A stretch of DNA of 64,000 bases from Thunnus maccoyii (Eukaryota > Chordata > Actinopteri > Scombriformes > Scombridae). Of this stretch, positions 53,312 through 64,000 are shown one piece after another. The first letter of the stretch is position 1, and every line of letters begins with the position of its first letter. The stretch is from positions 28,614,505 to 28,678,504 of the forward strand of contig NC_056535.1 of NCBI RefSeq assembly GCF_910596095.1, written 5' to 3'. A model generated the notes under the pieces. It did no database searches and was not told the DNA's origin. It saw only the letters and a list, made by a program, of their open reading frames with translations. A program made the position numbers and the translations under genes.

Positions 53312-56300
53312 TCATGTCCCTCCCGCCAGCAGTGGAGAGGACTCGCAGGCTTCAGGTTTGAGGCGATGTGACGGTGCGACGCCACCGAGTGACCAGTCAT
53401 ACAGGTGGCTGCTGTGCAAATCTGCTTCTGCCCGCAGAGTAATTTTCTTCAAATGAAAAAAAAACCATAAAAAGTTAGGAAATGTTCAGTTAGACGACCC
53501 AGATCTTTAATAAGAATGTGTGAAGTACGGAGCTGGAGTCAGGTCATGACCTAGCGTAGCATTAAGACTGGAAGCAGCGGGAAACAGTTAGCTTGGTTCT
53601 GTCCAAAGCTAACTAATAAACACGTTGTATCTCGTTTGTTTAAGCTGCACACAAAAAGAAATGTAAAAAATGGCACCTTGTGGTCTTTGGAGTAGCTACG
53701 TGCTGGAACTATGTTTTGACGAAAAACGGCTGAACCCAGTGACTTCCTGGAGGCTTATGGTCACCGTGAGGTTGCCAGGCAACCAACACAAAATCCAGGA
53801 AGTCACAAGAAACAATCCGGTGCATAACTTCATTGATGTATTATAGGAACTCCATGCTGGAGTTAAAGATGGCGCCCATCCACTCAAATGAAAATTGCTC
53901 CTCTGGTGCAAAAGCCAAAAATGCGTTAGTGTTTCTGGCCCCAGTCGGCCCGTAGACTTTACGTTGGGATGACGTCACGCACTTTAGAGATGCTTTTCTA
54001 CATGCTGGGAAAGTTTCATGAGTATAAAAACTTCATGGATTAAATTTTTCGAGTCAGACTGTAAGTTTCGAGGTGTCCCGTCAACAGTTTTACAGATGTC
54101 CTATAAAGAAAATGCTTTTTGGGCTTTTTTTTGGTTGCAGTACTGCGTTCGGCCACTAGGACAAATTGGCAAAAAGGCTGAGTGGTTGCACTGTATCAGT
54201 TCTCTTAATAAATCCACACATAACTCCACATGAAAACAACTTGACATTTTGGTTTTTGCTTGGATTAAACAAACCAGATATAATTATTAATTAATGAGCG
54301 TTAGAGGTGCTGGCACTGTCGAATTTTTTATCTTTGGACAGAGCGAGGCTAGCTGCTTCCAGACTTTCTGCTGAGCTGAGCAAACCGGCTGCTTACTGTA
54401 GCTTCGAAATTTAAGTCAAATTTACAGGCGATACAAGAGGATTTTCTTAATAAATAAACATTTCTTTGTAAGAGTGAATTCGGAACATTTTATATGCAGT
54501 GTTCATATCCGAGGGCCTTGTTTCCTTGTCATTTATCTGGTTGTTTACAGTAAATCTGACTAGAATATGAAACAAAATGAACCGGATCTCCAGCAGCAGC
54601 TGTGTAGGTGAAAAGATGAGATACCTGAAAATCTCTGATGTAGGTGAGGAAGAAGCTGATGAAGGAGAAGGCCAGAGACCATTCAGACACGGTGCTGATG
54701 ATGTGAGCAGTGTAGCCCTGAAACAACACAAACATAAAAACCTAAATGTTGACGAACAGTGATGCTGCAGGGTTGTTTATCTGACCTCAGTACTGTTTTT
54801 TTGTTACTAACTGAAATGTGTCCAAAACACCAAAGTATCAAAAACTGTCAAGTACTGAAAGCGGACATCAAATGTCAGATTCATAATCTTTTTGTCTTAT
54901 TCTTAAGTCGTATTTTCCTCTGTTTAGACAACATTTAACATCTGAGAATTTAGAAAAACATGCGCATTAATGCACAAAACAATATTTCTCAAAGTAAGGT
55001 ATCATTTTAGTATCAGTACTAAGGATTATCAATTAATCTGTAAATTTTTTCAATTCATCGATCATTTAAAAAGCTGAAACCAGAGAATTTAGTATTTTTT
55101 TCTTTAAAAAATGACTCAAAACAATTAATCAAAATAGTTAGGTGATTAATTTTCTCTTGATCAACTAATGGCTTAATTAACCAATCGTTGCAGCTCTAAT
55201 CAGTGATAAAACTCAGGTATCATATCTGAAATAATATCAAAAATATGAAACCCTTCTCTTACACTACAAAGACCTCAGACAAACAAACAAACACACACAC
55301 ACAGGACTACCGACCGTCTCTCCAGGAGTCCAGTGCAGTTTGTGAGGTACATCGACTCCTCGCAGACTGGTGTACATGATGACTGATGATACGAACACTG
55401 ACAGGACGCCGTTAAGGATCACAGCTTGTTTTCAGAGGCACCGCAGCATTAATAAAGCAGTTTAGATGAGCACTGCGACGACTGTGTTTAAGAATATCCT
55501 GCTGCATTTGTCATGTAAACTGTAGATTGTTTAACTACGTTTCCCAGCAGCACTATAGTTATTTTCAAAATCATATGACATTGTGAGCACTACGTAATCG
55601 GCCAGTGCCACCAAACTCTACGCGGCGTTTTATTGCTCTGCATCCAGTGGTCAGTTCTCCACCAGGTTCTTAAGCGTCACCGCTCTGTCTTTGGATTCAG
55701 GAGAGAACCAAGCAGCACAAGGCAGAACCTCCTAGAACCTTAAAAGTTCAGGTTATTGGAAGCTCCAGGTTAGGGGTCGTTCATTTCCCATAGAGGAAGA
55801 GACAAGAGTTTAACAGACTCCAGAAATGACTCTTTACACACAACATAAGAAAGTGACAATAAATGACGAGGACACCTGGGAACAGTCTGCGAACTTGCCT
55901 ACAGTCACTGAAAATTCACATTTCAACAAGCCTTCAGGACTCGTTTGACTTAGAAAGAGAAATAAATATTTCCTCATTAATAATTATGACCTCACAGCTC
56001 CACTGTTATAGCCATTTTTTAGTTTAAAATAAATATGATCGTGTAGGCTTATGAATTATTGTATGTATATGAGTTGGAATGCTATATTAGTTTTGGATAT
56101 AATTTGATACAGCTATCTTTGATTGCCTGTGGCCGAGAGGCATGCGTTGTTGTTTGGGCAAGTGACTGAACAGCAGTCATATACTCACCTGGTCATGGCA
56201 GCGAGAGAGTCAGTCTGGTAGTGTCGGACGGGTTGAGGCTGTGGTTCAATGCCAATTTTGACCACTTTATAGCAATTCAATACAACTTTTAGTTACTTTT

Positions 56301-57800
56301 TCAATATCTTTTGAGTTTAATAGGAATTATGGAGCTGTTATTATTTACGTTTGTAACCACTTTTTTGCTGAAATAAATTATTCAAAGTTTTGACAAGTTT
56401 GGAGCACGTCTTGAAAACCACCACGAGCTCAAACTGTTACCTGTTCAAGGCATCGCTACCCTCAGATGCCGGGACATCCGCTCTTACTGACTGTAGTGTA
56501 AATCAATAATTTGCTGTCACTGTAGGATTAAAGGATACTGCTGATGATGCTGCTCAGGGTCCAGACTCCAATGCCGAGGCGGATCAGGTAGATGGTCTTG
56601 CTGTGGACTTGAGGCTGCATGTAGAGTGAGAGCAGCGTCTGAGCCAGGATGTAGAGAGCCCCGACCCCGAAGGTCAGTATCGCCCCAACCAGGTGCATGG
56701 AGAACAGCGTGGTCTTCTGCGCTGACACACACACACACACACACACAGCTTCACTGCTGAGACGTTCAGACACTATACAGATGTGAACTGATCCAGGACC
56801 AGCAGAACTCACTTGGAAGTTGGCGACCACGCACATCCCGAAGGAGCTGATCCAGCCCAGCGCCAGCCCGAAGCGGTTCAGTCTGTGGAGTTTGACCTCG
56901 TTCTCACCTACCAGAGCCTCCACCTGTTTGTAACGCACGTACACCGTGGCCATACCTGCAACCACACACACACACACACTAATCTAAGTCCCATAACCAG
57001 ATATCAGCACCATATATATAAATATATAAATATATATATATATATGGAAAAATAAATCACTCAAATTCAGTTAATAAGACACATTTTAAGACAGAATATT
57101 TAACAGCTGTACAATTAACAATTATCAAAGATATTATCTTAAATAACTTGTAAAACTATACATATATAAAACTTGAATTTAGAAAAAAATAAGGTGAAAT
57201 AAAATAAAAATTAGAGCTTCAATCAACAATTATTGTCCCTATGAATGAATCTCCCATTGTTTCCTTGATGAATTAATTACTCTTTTTGACTATAAATGTC
57301 AGAAAATAATGAAAAATGTCGATTTGCTATTCCCTACAGTTCATGGTGATGTCTTCAAATAGTTCAAATAGTTTTTGTCCAATCAACAGTACAAAACTGG
57401 TACCACAAAGGTTAAACTGTATGATGTCATTTCATTTTTTAAAAGTATAAATTATCAATAAATAAATAATGTTGCTAAAATAATGTAATCATTTAGTTCT
57501 AATTTATTGTTATTGATCTAATGATGATGCATTACACTATTTACATTCTACTGTATATCTACTGCTGTATTTACTTTCTGCACAATTTTTATTCAACAAA
57601 TATATTGTTTTATTTTATTTACCAAAATGTTATAATTATGTCCTTGGGTTTTACTTTTTAATTCTTTTTAACTGTTGGGAAATATTGAAGTCCAAGCATT
57701 TAAATACCAGCAATGACTGTCATGCTTGTAATTGTTGAACATTTGACAAATTAAGACCTTGAACATAAAATTAAAATAAAAGAAGCAATGAAAGTGTTTC

Positions 57801-57876
<76 letters not shown>

Positions 57877-58793
57877 ACCCAAAAATGCCGACACATCCAG
57901 CATGATGCCAAACACACACCTCTCTGGCGCCATCGTTCCTGTGTCGCTGCAACACACAATAAAGTTAATTAAATAGAAGTTTGGCTTATTCTGCTTAAAA
58001 GGGAAAAAAAACTGTTTAAAATAAAGATTAAAAAGCGTCATTCTGGTGTGAATACTTGTGACACTTGTGAACCACAATCCAGCACCAGTGGCCAAGATTT
58101 CGAATGACACCCAACTCTGGTCAGAGGCAGGGTCTACCACTCCTGTGCAAAATTGTAAGAGGCCACCAGTTTTACAGAGACACATACAAACTGGTGGCTC
58201 TGGAGATAACCCTGATGATGTCATAGTGATGTCATCAGGTCAGGGTTATCTCCATTTGGGCTCGGAGACTACACATTTATAACAGAAAGCCTGTGTTACA
58301 AACTGGAGGTGTGGAGTTTAAAGAAATGGGAGGGTCTAATAAAAGATACTATCCTGTTGCATTATGGGAAATGTAGGATCCAGTGTTTTGGGAGTTTGAT
58401 CAGCACTAGGGAATAAAAATCAGACTGTTTTAATCACCAACAGCTTTATGGAAGTGACATACTATGCCACCATTTTAATTAAGTGTGAGTTTTCCTATGC
58501 AGAACCCTAGAAAAATCATTTTTTAAATTAATTTTTAATTCAATTTATAGGTGCGCAGACCAAACACATTGTACATTGTGAGAAGGAAGGAGTGTAACAG
58601 AGGTGACAGACGCTCAGACCTCAGAGGAAACTGTGTGTGTGTGTGTGTGTTCAGACTCAGACCTGATGTAAGGCACAAGAGGATCCACATGTTTCAGTAT
58701 CACCGCTGTGACGTAGGCGAAGATGAAGGATGCTGCAGTCCAGATGACCAGAGCGGCGGGCAAGAAGCTCATACCCTGCTGGAACCACCACAT
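53312..58793 (-). CDS. dram2: DNA damage-regulated autophagy modulator protein 2 (DRAM2/TMEM77)
   Basis: A six-pass lysosomal membrane protein of the DRAM/TMEM150 (Frag1) family that promotes autophagy; human mutations cause retinal dystrophy. Coding exons in transcript order: 58663-58793, 57879-57946, 56813-56955, 56539-56716, 55315-55397, 54625-54717, 53312-53446. They join in frame to 276 residues (human: 266). Landmarks: [19 protein letters not shown] at the N-terminus, [62 protein letters not shown] and [20 protein letters not shown]. The start matches DRAM2, not DRAM1. The exon 5 donor (GTATCC) is weak, but the join to the next exon restores frame and similarity. The last 30 residues are divergent, ending SSPLLAGGT. 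dram2a and dram2b cannot be told apart here. Confidence 0.94.
53535..54430. mobile_element. Candidate composite element with inverted ends in dram2 intron
   Basis: GCATTAAGACTGGAAGCAGC...GGTTCTGTCCAAAGC at 53559-53625 is roughly the reverse complement of CTTTGGACAGAGCGAGGCTAGCTGCTTCCAGACTTTCTGC at 54332-54371. The interior has other common-fish-repeat-like parts (AGATGGCGCCCATCC near 53870, TTCGGCCACTAGGACAAATTGG near 54148). The boundaries are uncertain, and it may be several nested insertions. Confidence 0.45.
55028..55205. repeat. AATCGATTA-family repeat, copy 10
   Basis: Contains TATCAATTAATCTGTAAATT, AAGCTGAAACCAGAGAATTTAG, TGACTCAAAACAATTAATC and a terminal AACCAATCGTTGCAGCTCTAAT. It lies in a dram2 intron. 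Confidence 0.65.
57205..57480. repeat. AATCGATTA-family repeat, copy 11 (diverged)
   Basis: Bounded by AGAGCTTCAATCAACAATTATTG on the left, with ACTATAAATGTCAGAAAATAATGAAAAATG, TTCATGGTGATGTCTTC and GTCCAATCAACAGTACAAAAC inside. It lies in a dram2 intron. Confidence 0.55.
57803..57873. repeat. (TG)35 at dram2 exon 3 donor
   Basis: About 70 bases of TG. In the dram2 transcript this is (CA)n beginning at about intron base 6 (GUAAAACACACA...). Confidence 0.95.
58202..58253. repeat. Perfect-stem hairpin GGAGATAACCCTGA / TCAGGGTTATCTCC
   Basis: Arms of about 23-26 bases, nearly fully complementary, separated by a short loop around GATGTCATAGTGATGTC. It lies in the first dram2 intron and could be a MITE terminus pair or a simple cruciform-forming palindrome. 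No mature small-RNA evidence can be read from sequence. Confidence 0.7.
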
Positions 58794-58841
58794 GGTCTCC
58801 TTACTGTGTGTGTGTGTGTGCTGCTGGTGGTTAACGCTGTC
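58794..58841 (-). other. dram2: dram2 5' UTR part of the first coding exon
   Basis: 48 bases lie between the acceptor (GTTTACAG|GACAGCG) and the ATG. They hold a (CA)8 tract (58805-58820) and, directly after it, ACA|GTAAGG, which resembles a splice donor 11 bases upstream of the start codon. Confidence 0.7.
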
Positions 58842-59184
58842 CTGTAAACGACACAATGAGTCATACACACAATTGCTGTTTCATCATCTTCTCCATCACA
58901 TGACATAAAGACCACAAAATGAACAATGACATGACAAAAGTTGCCATTTTTGATTGCTGACGCAGAGAACGTCAGTTATTGAGTATCAGTTCATCGCCGT
59001 AAATAATTTAACCGATTAAAAATATATTAACCGAAACCGAGAAGATGAGGAAGTGAGATGTTAAAGGGTCAGAAACAGAACTGTGGTTTTGCTGTAGCAG
59101 CAGGTGGTGTCATGAGGTGGAGCTTGATGCTCTGTTTTATAAGATGGAGTCACAACTAACACACACAAAATACACAAACACCTC

Positions 59185-59350
59185 TAAGAGCTAATCAACA
59201 ATTATTTCGATAATTAAATAATTTTTTTAATCATTACTGAAGCAAAAATGCCAAAACATCCTCTTGATTCCAGCTTCTCAAACGTGACAAATTGCTGTTT
59301 TTCTTTGTCATATATGACGATGAATTGAATATCTGAACATTAGCATCAAA
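59185..59350. repeat. AATCGATTA-family repeat, copy 12 (partial)
   Basis: Contains AGAGCTAATCAACAATTATTTCG, AAGCAAAAATGCCAAAACATCC, TGATTCCAGCTTCTCAAACGTGA and TGAATTGAATATCTGAAC. It lies in dram2 intron 1. Confidence 0.6.
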
Positions 59351-60143
59351 TAATCAGTCAATCATTCCATTAAAATAAATCCATTAACATAAAAATATAG
59401 TTTCATTTCCAAAGTGCCTATTGAGGTAGATTATGTCCATCTTTTGCTGCCTTTAAAACCAGGAACAACACTTATGCCATGTCATGATATTACAATATCT
59501 AAAATCCAAGATGACATCTAGTCTCATATAACAATAACAATATACAGATATCGATATAATATCGGTATATTGCCCGGCCCTATCTAACTGTTGTATTTGT
59601 TTGATTTATTAGTGTTTATTGCTGTTTATGCTGCTCTCTTGACCAGGTCACTCTCAGTAAAAAGAGATTTTATTGTCAATGAGACTTTGGTCTTGTTAAA
59701 CAAAGGATTAAAGGTGTCATTGTGTATAAAGTGTCTTTTTGGGGAAGTGAAACAGAAAGTCAGTCTAACATTAACTTCCTGGTTATCCTCCAATAGACAA
59801 CCCACCAAACTCCATCAGCAAAATCTGACACTTTAACACCTTTTCATGAAGAAACATGTCGAGCAAGACCCTGTTTCACTAATCAGGAGAATATCAGACA
59901 TAAAACTGTGCCTTTAACGGCTAATATATAAATACAGACGTATACTCATAGACCAAATATACAGTAACACTAAGCCAATTAGTTTACAAAATCGGATCAA
60001 TATATTTATTTTAAAATTCACTAATCTTATAGCTAATAGATAACTATATTTTATAACTTCTATTTCAACAGTTGGATCTGTTGGATCAAACAGCTGCAGA
60101 CGGAGGAAGGAGTCTGTTTTTAACCAAACATAATGACACTCAC

Positions 60144-60300
60144 GTTATTCGAGTCCTCAAGCGACCATAATCTTCCTGCGGTTTCAAAAGTCCTCGAAGC
60201 ACTTCTTTCACAACCACGACCTGGTGTCCAGACCTCCGTTAAAAGTTAGTAATCCTCTGTTTACAGCAGAGTTCATGAGCCACACTTCCATCTAAAAAAA
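60144..60300 (-). other. dram2: dram2 non-coding first exon (5' end approximate)
   Basis: A consensus donor (CGAATAAC|GTGAGTGT on the minus strand) ends at 60143. The upstream sequence is unspliced in appearance up to a CpG-containing promoter-like block. It would splice to the acceptor at 58842. Confidence 0.55.
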
Positions 60301-60440
60301 TGAGGTTTAAAAGCTGCTGCAGCGTCGATGGACTTCAGTATCGGATGAAGTACGCATGCGCCGGTCATGTGAGTATAATGGCACGGGAGTAGTTGCCCTG
60401 ATTTTTGCCTCGCAGGCGAAGCTGCAGGAACAGCGCCGCC
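60301..60440 (-). promoter_or_regulatory. Probable dram2 promoter with NRF1-like and E-box motifs
   Basis: ACGCATGCGCC at 60351-60361 is close to the NRF1 consensus (YGCGCAYGCGCR). GTCATGTGAG at 60364-60373 differs by one base in the core from the TFEB/CLEAR element GTCACGTGAC. No TATA box is evident. Motif-level inference. Confidence 0.4.
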
Positions 60441-61860
60441 TTAGCGATAGTGGCCTCAGTCGAAACTGCAAGTGATACTGTATATTGATCACTGCACAAT
60501 CCCTCCAGAATTTCACGTTAGGTTTTTTTTTTGTTTGTTTTTTTGGGTGATTATTGCAGAAAAAAATGCTAGATTTTGCAGTCTTTTTTTTTTTTTTTTT
60601 TTTTTAAAGTAATTGCAATACAATTTGCAATGTTTTATGTGCTCTTTTTGTGGTAAAATTGCAAGAATTTGGAAAAATTGCAAGCAAAGGAAAATAATGC
60701 AATTTGCTTTTTGAACTATTACCAATGACCAAGTCAAATGTAATCACTTTCTTTGATAAAAAGTATTCTGCATATCACATGACTACATTTCAGTGTAATT
60801 TATTTTCTGAACATGAAAACCATGGGCTCAGAGTTATGTAAAACAGAAAATACTGTAGTTCCATTTATAAGCCGTTATTGAATAATCTTTCCCCTCAACA
60901 CTAACACCACATAATCAATGATCAGTCAATCATGCCATTAAAACAAATGCAATAACATAAAAATATAGTTTAATTTTTAAAGTGCCCATTTTTATGTTTG
61001 AGGTAGATTATGTCCATCTTTGCTGTCTGACATATCAACTTGTATTCTTCTGACTAATTCTGACATTTCACGTGGAAAGGTTGCAGTAATTTTGCCAAAT
61101 TGCAAGCTCTTGCAAATATTGTGGAGATTTCCAGTATCTACGTTAATTATTGCAATCACAAAATCGCAATTTCCTGGAAGGACTGATTGCAGAGTATACA
61201 GCAGAGGCCACATTTAAGATACAACTTCTCATAATTAAACTGACTCAGACAGGCTTTCATAATAATCAATATTTTGCAAAAAACTATAAAGTGTGTGATT
61301 ATGAATAATAAAGTAGAAACTATCACACAACAGTGTTCTCTAATTAATTATACGGCTGTAATGAGGTATTATCAATTCTCAGAACACAAAGGACAAAACA
61401 ATCATTAACCTTGTTTTATTCAAATCATGCTTTCTTAGTGTAACCTCCTTCACTGACCAAAATTTTCACTAAACCTCTCTGCAATTTTTATCAATTTTTC
61501 TGACTTAATTTGTCTTTTACACTCATGTTTGTTGATGTCTGCCCTCAATTGTCTTGCTTTGTTTTTTTTTTTTTATTTATACCATGTTTGAAGCCAGATA
61601 ATTTTCCTATATGAGCTGCCTCTTCTGTATCTTTAGTTGTTCTGTTTTTTAATTGTTGAAATTGGAGAAACTGAAGAAAACAGTTGCATCAGCTGTTGCA
61701 GCTTTATGGGAAACTTTATGAAAACTTCTTATATTTTGTGTATTGGGATTATGTATTATGGAGTTGGGACATGTGCTTCAATCTCATCTTGTTCACACCA
61801 GACGAAAACATACCATCCTTTGGAACTTGAGGAGTTCGGTCATAAAAGTTGTTTTCAGTG
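60441..61860. other. A/T-rich region without recognisable genes
   Basis: Contains a T run of about 23 at 60583-60605 and repeated words around TTGCAATTTG / GCAATCACAAAATCGCAATTTCC (60560-61200) suggestive of an old repeat. No coding exon was recognised. Confidence 0.5.
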
Positions 61861-61866
61861 GCATCA

Positions 61867-62165
61867 TCAGTAGTTTTCCATAGACGACACTAAGCCGCAG
61901 GACTTGGATCTGTCTGATGGTTTCCAGTAAAAGACAAGTAGAAACCTGGTTCCAGGTGGGAGTATGAAATTTATTTGCATTGGTAAGTGAAGGAGAGATT
62001 GTCAGGTGATCTTGTTTACCATAGTCGTCTAAGAACACACTGTCCTGCACACTGGTGATATACCTGAGCTTGGCAGTCTGGCCAACAGAAGACAAACTTT
62101 TACACAAGCCTTCGACAGTAGAGACGCACACAGTGACAATATGGTCATTGTGAAAGGCTTCATCT
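61867..62165 (-). CDS. Unidentified candidate pair of terminal exons
   Basis: On the minus strand an acceptor with a T-rich tract (TATTGTTTTGTACAG) precedes 62020-62165, which ends at a donor-like G|GTAAAC. A second acceptor-like CATCAG precedes 61867-61913. Joined, they stay in frame and end at TGA, giving about 64 residues, including RDEAFHNDHIVTVCVSTVEG and ending SSMENY. I do not recognise the protein, no upstream exon could be found to 64 kb, and the frame is also open through the intron. It may be a pseudogene fragment, a mobile-element fragment or chance. Confidence 0.2.
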
Positions 62166-62609
62166 CTGTACAAAACAATAGAAAACAAACGCGTTTAAGG
62201 CAAACTTTTACTAGTAACAATGAGAGAGTGGACCTGACATCAGTAACTATATGCACACGACGATGCTGAGCTGCGGCTGTTGATACTGTATCTCACAGGG
62301 TCATTATGAAAAGTTGTTTAGTTGTGGATTTCACGAAGTGGGTTATACAAAGAATCTTCAGCTATAGTACAAACTGTACAGCAGTATAGTACACATGCAG
62401 ATTAGGGCATCAGTCCATCGACCATTCCTCCTGAAACACCCAGTGTGAACAGACATGACTACAGAGACATCAACAGTAGAAAATAAAGGATAAAAAAAAT
62501 CAACACTGTTCTTTAATGCATAATACACGTAATCATTTACACCCATGTAATCTGTCCAATTAAAACACTTTGAGAGAAATGGACCTTTAGCTATGTTAAC
62601 ATTGAGCTG

Positions 62610-63480
62610 TGTTCCTCGTAGGGTTAATTCACACGAATCACAAAAAATCCAAGTTGTTATCCAGCCATTCAGATGATTTTCTTTTTATGTGTCAATATTT
62701 TAAAAATTTCCGCTGCTGAGATTTTTGATTTCATCCCAAATACAATAAACAGAAGTTAGTTTGTGGTGTTCAAAGGATTCAAAAAGTACATTAAAAAACA
62801 AAACAACAGTGTCTATTGTTGAACTACAGCTTGAAATATCACAATTCTTCCCCTCAATATTACATTTATAATTTTTTTCATAAACTATTAAAACTTTTTT
62901 CTTTAAATATTGCAACTTTATAGTAGAATTACTACTTCATTCACATATTATGTCTCAAGGTTACACCTTTATCTCAATGACTTCTCAAAATATTGCAACT
63001 TTTCTCTTAAAACAACCACTTTTCTTCATATTTCGATTTTCTCAATAGTTAGAACTTACTTTTAAATTATGACTTTTTTCTCAAAATTACATCTGTAGTC
63101 TCATGACTTTTCTCTTCAAACTATTGTCTTTATTCTCAAACTAGTGCAACATTTTTTTTTTAAATTATGACTCACTGTCAAAACATTAAATTTCTTTCTC
63201 CCCATAGTAGTTTTTTTCTTCTTATGGCTCAATGCATTACATTATTCTCAAAACATCACAACATTTTTCTTTATAAATTACGACTGTACTCATGACTTTT
63301 TTTACAACTTTATTTTGTTATAACTTTTTACTCAAAATTAACACTTTATTTTCATTATTTACAATTTTTTTTCTCAATTTTTAAAAAAATTCTAATGATT
63401 CTCTAATATCCCATCATAAAGACATCACAAGGCATTAAAGGACCGATGTTTTTGTGATTTGGGTGAAGTGACCCTTTAAC
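62610..63480. repeat. A/T-rich degenerate repeat block with TIR-like ends
   Basis: The left end GGGTTAATTCACACGAATCACAAAAA resembles the reverse complement of the right end (TTTTTGTGATTTGGGTGAAGTGACCCTTTAAC), as in the TTAAAGGGTCA elements at 47.9 and 53.0 kb. Between them are degenerate units such as TCTCAAAATATTGCAACTTTT and TTCTCAAAATTACATCTG at about 20-35-bp spacing (62820-63400). Confidence 0.5.
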
Positions 63481-63929
63481 ACTTGTATGTGGAAGGCTTT
63501 GTTTCTACGAATCAATGACCAACAAGCTTTTTTTTTTTTCCCTCAACAGTGTTCAGATAACTGTGGCTTACGACTACACCACCGTGAACTCAAACAAACA
63601 CTGTTCTGAGGTTATTGTACACGAAGGACTCCCACTACAGTCAACACTTTGCATTATAGATCTTCTTGAACATTTGTAACAAACTGCAGAGGCTTGATAC
63701 AGTATCTGCAGATAGAACAGTTCAACGAAATATAAATAAAACAGGCACAATATGCAAAAGCAAGAAACTAATCTCTGCTGTTAAAGACAGACATGTTCTC
63801 CACATTAATACAGGCCATCACTACAGGTTTTCTTCAGAAGCAGCAACATTAAACACCCACTCAGCATGAGGTGCTGTAACAGTATTGGATGATGTTGGTA
63901 GATGTGGAGGCAGAGCGAGCAGCAGCCAC

Positions 63930-64000
63930 TTCAAATAAACAGGTTTTTATTAACTGTCAGAGACAAAGTTTGATCCGATTCTCGTCATTTACCACCTCAA
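63930..64000 (-). other. Possible 3' end of a gene lying to the right
   Basis: TTTATT at 63946-63951 gives AATAAA on the minus strand in the context GTTAATAAAAACC, followed by G/T-richer sequence. It could be the poly(A) site of a minus-strand gene beyond the window. A plus-strand AATAAA is also present at 63934, so the evidence is weak. Confidence 0.2.

Overview
This is a stretch of nuclear genome from a ray-finned fish, most likely a percomorph teleost. The evidence is spliced vertebrate genes with GT-AG introns and teleost-sized exons, very many long (CA)n microsatellites, and dispersed inverted-repeat elements of teleost type. I see no bacterial, viral or plasmid architecture. All protein identities come from reading the translated exons against remembered vertebrate family sequences; no search was run.

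Layout, left to right. (1) 1-10.1 kb: cpne1 (copine-1, minus strand), 15 coding exons that splice into a 534-residue protein, plus a non-coding first exon near 10.05 kb. (2) 10.3-16.6 kb: intergenic DNA with repeats. (3) 16.6-25.8 kb: rbm12 (minus), a single coding exon for 902 residues, with a repeat-rich 3' UTR and a 5' UTR exon near 25.7 kb. (4) 27.5-36.7 kb: nfs1 (minus), the mitochondrial cysteine desulfurase, 13 coding exons, 449 residues, with a decayed L2-type LINE in one intron. (5) 36.7-39.3 kb: intergenic, with a 21-bp tandem array and an orphan promoter-like block. (6) 39.3-47.2 kb: a C6orf89 (bombesin receptor-activated protein) homologue on the plus strand, 7 coding exons, 332 residues. 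(7) 47.2-51.3 kb: intergenic with inverted-repeat elements. (8) 51.3-60.4 kb: dram2 (minus), 7 coding exons, 276 residues. (9) 60.4-64 kb: AT-rich DNA with a weak unidentified two-exon candidate and possibly the 3' end of another gene.

cpne1-rbm12-nfs1 reproduces the order and orientation of the human 20q11.22 block. The C6orf89 and DRAM2 homologues are on other human chromosomes (6p21 and 1p13), so the right half is a fish-specific juxtaposition. The genes are not an operon and have unrelated jobs: calcium/phospholipid signalling, RNA binding, Fe-S cluster biogenesis, a poorly understood membrane protein, and lysosomal autophagy.

I found no convincing undescribed multi-gene system. The most interesting signals are non-coding: dinucleotide tracts lying directly against splice sites, most notably (UG)34 before the in-frame nfs1 exon that carries the catalytic cysteine; an array of RFX-like half-sites in the rbm12 3' UTR; a 0.67-kb almost fully palindromic element; and several unannotated terminal-inverted-repeat families.
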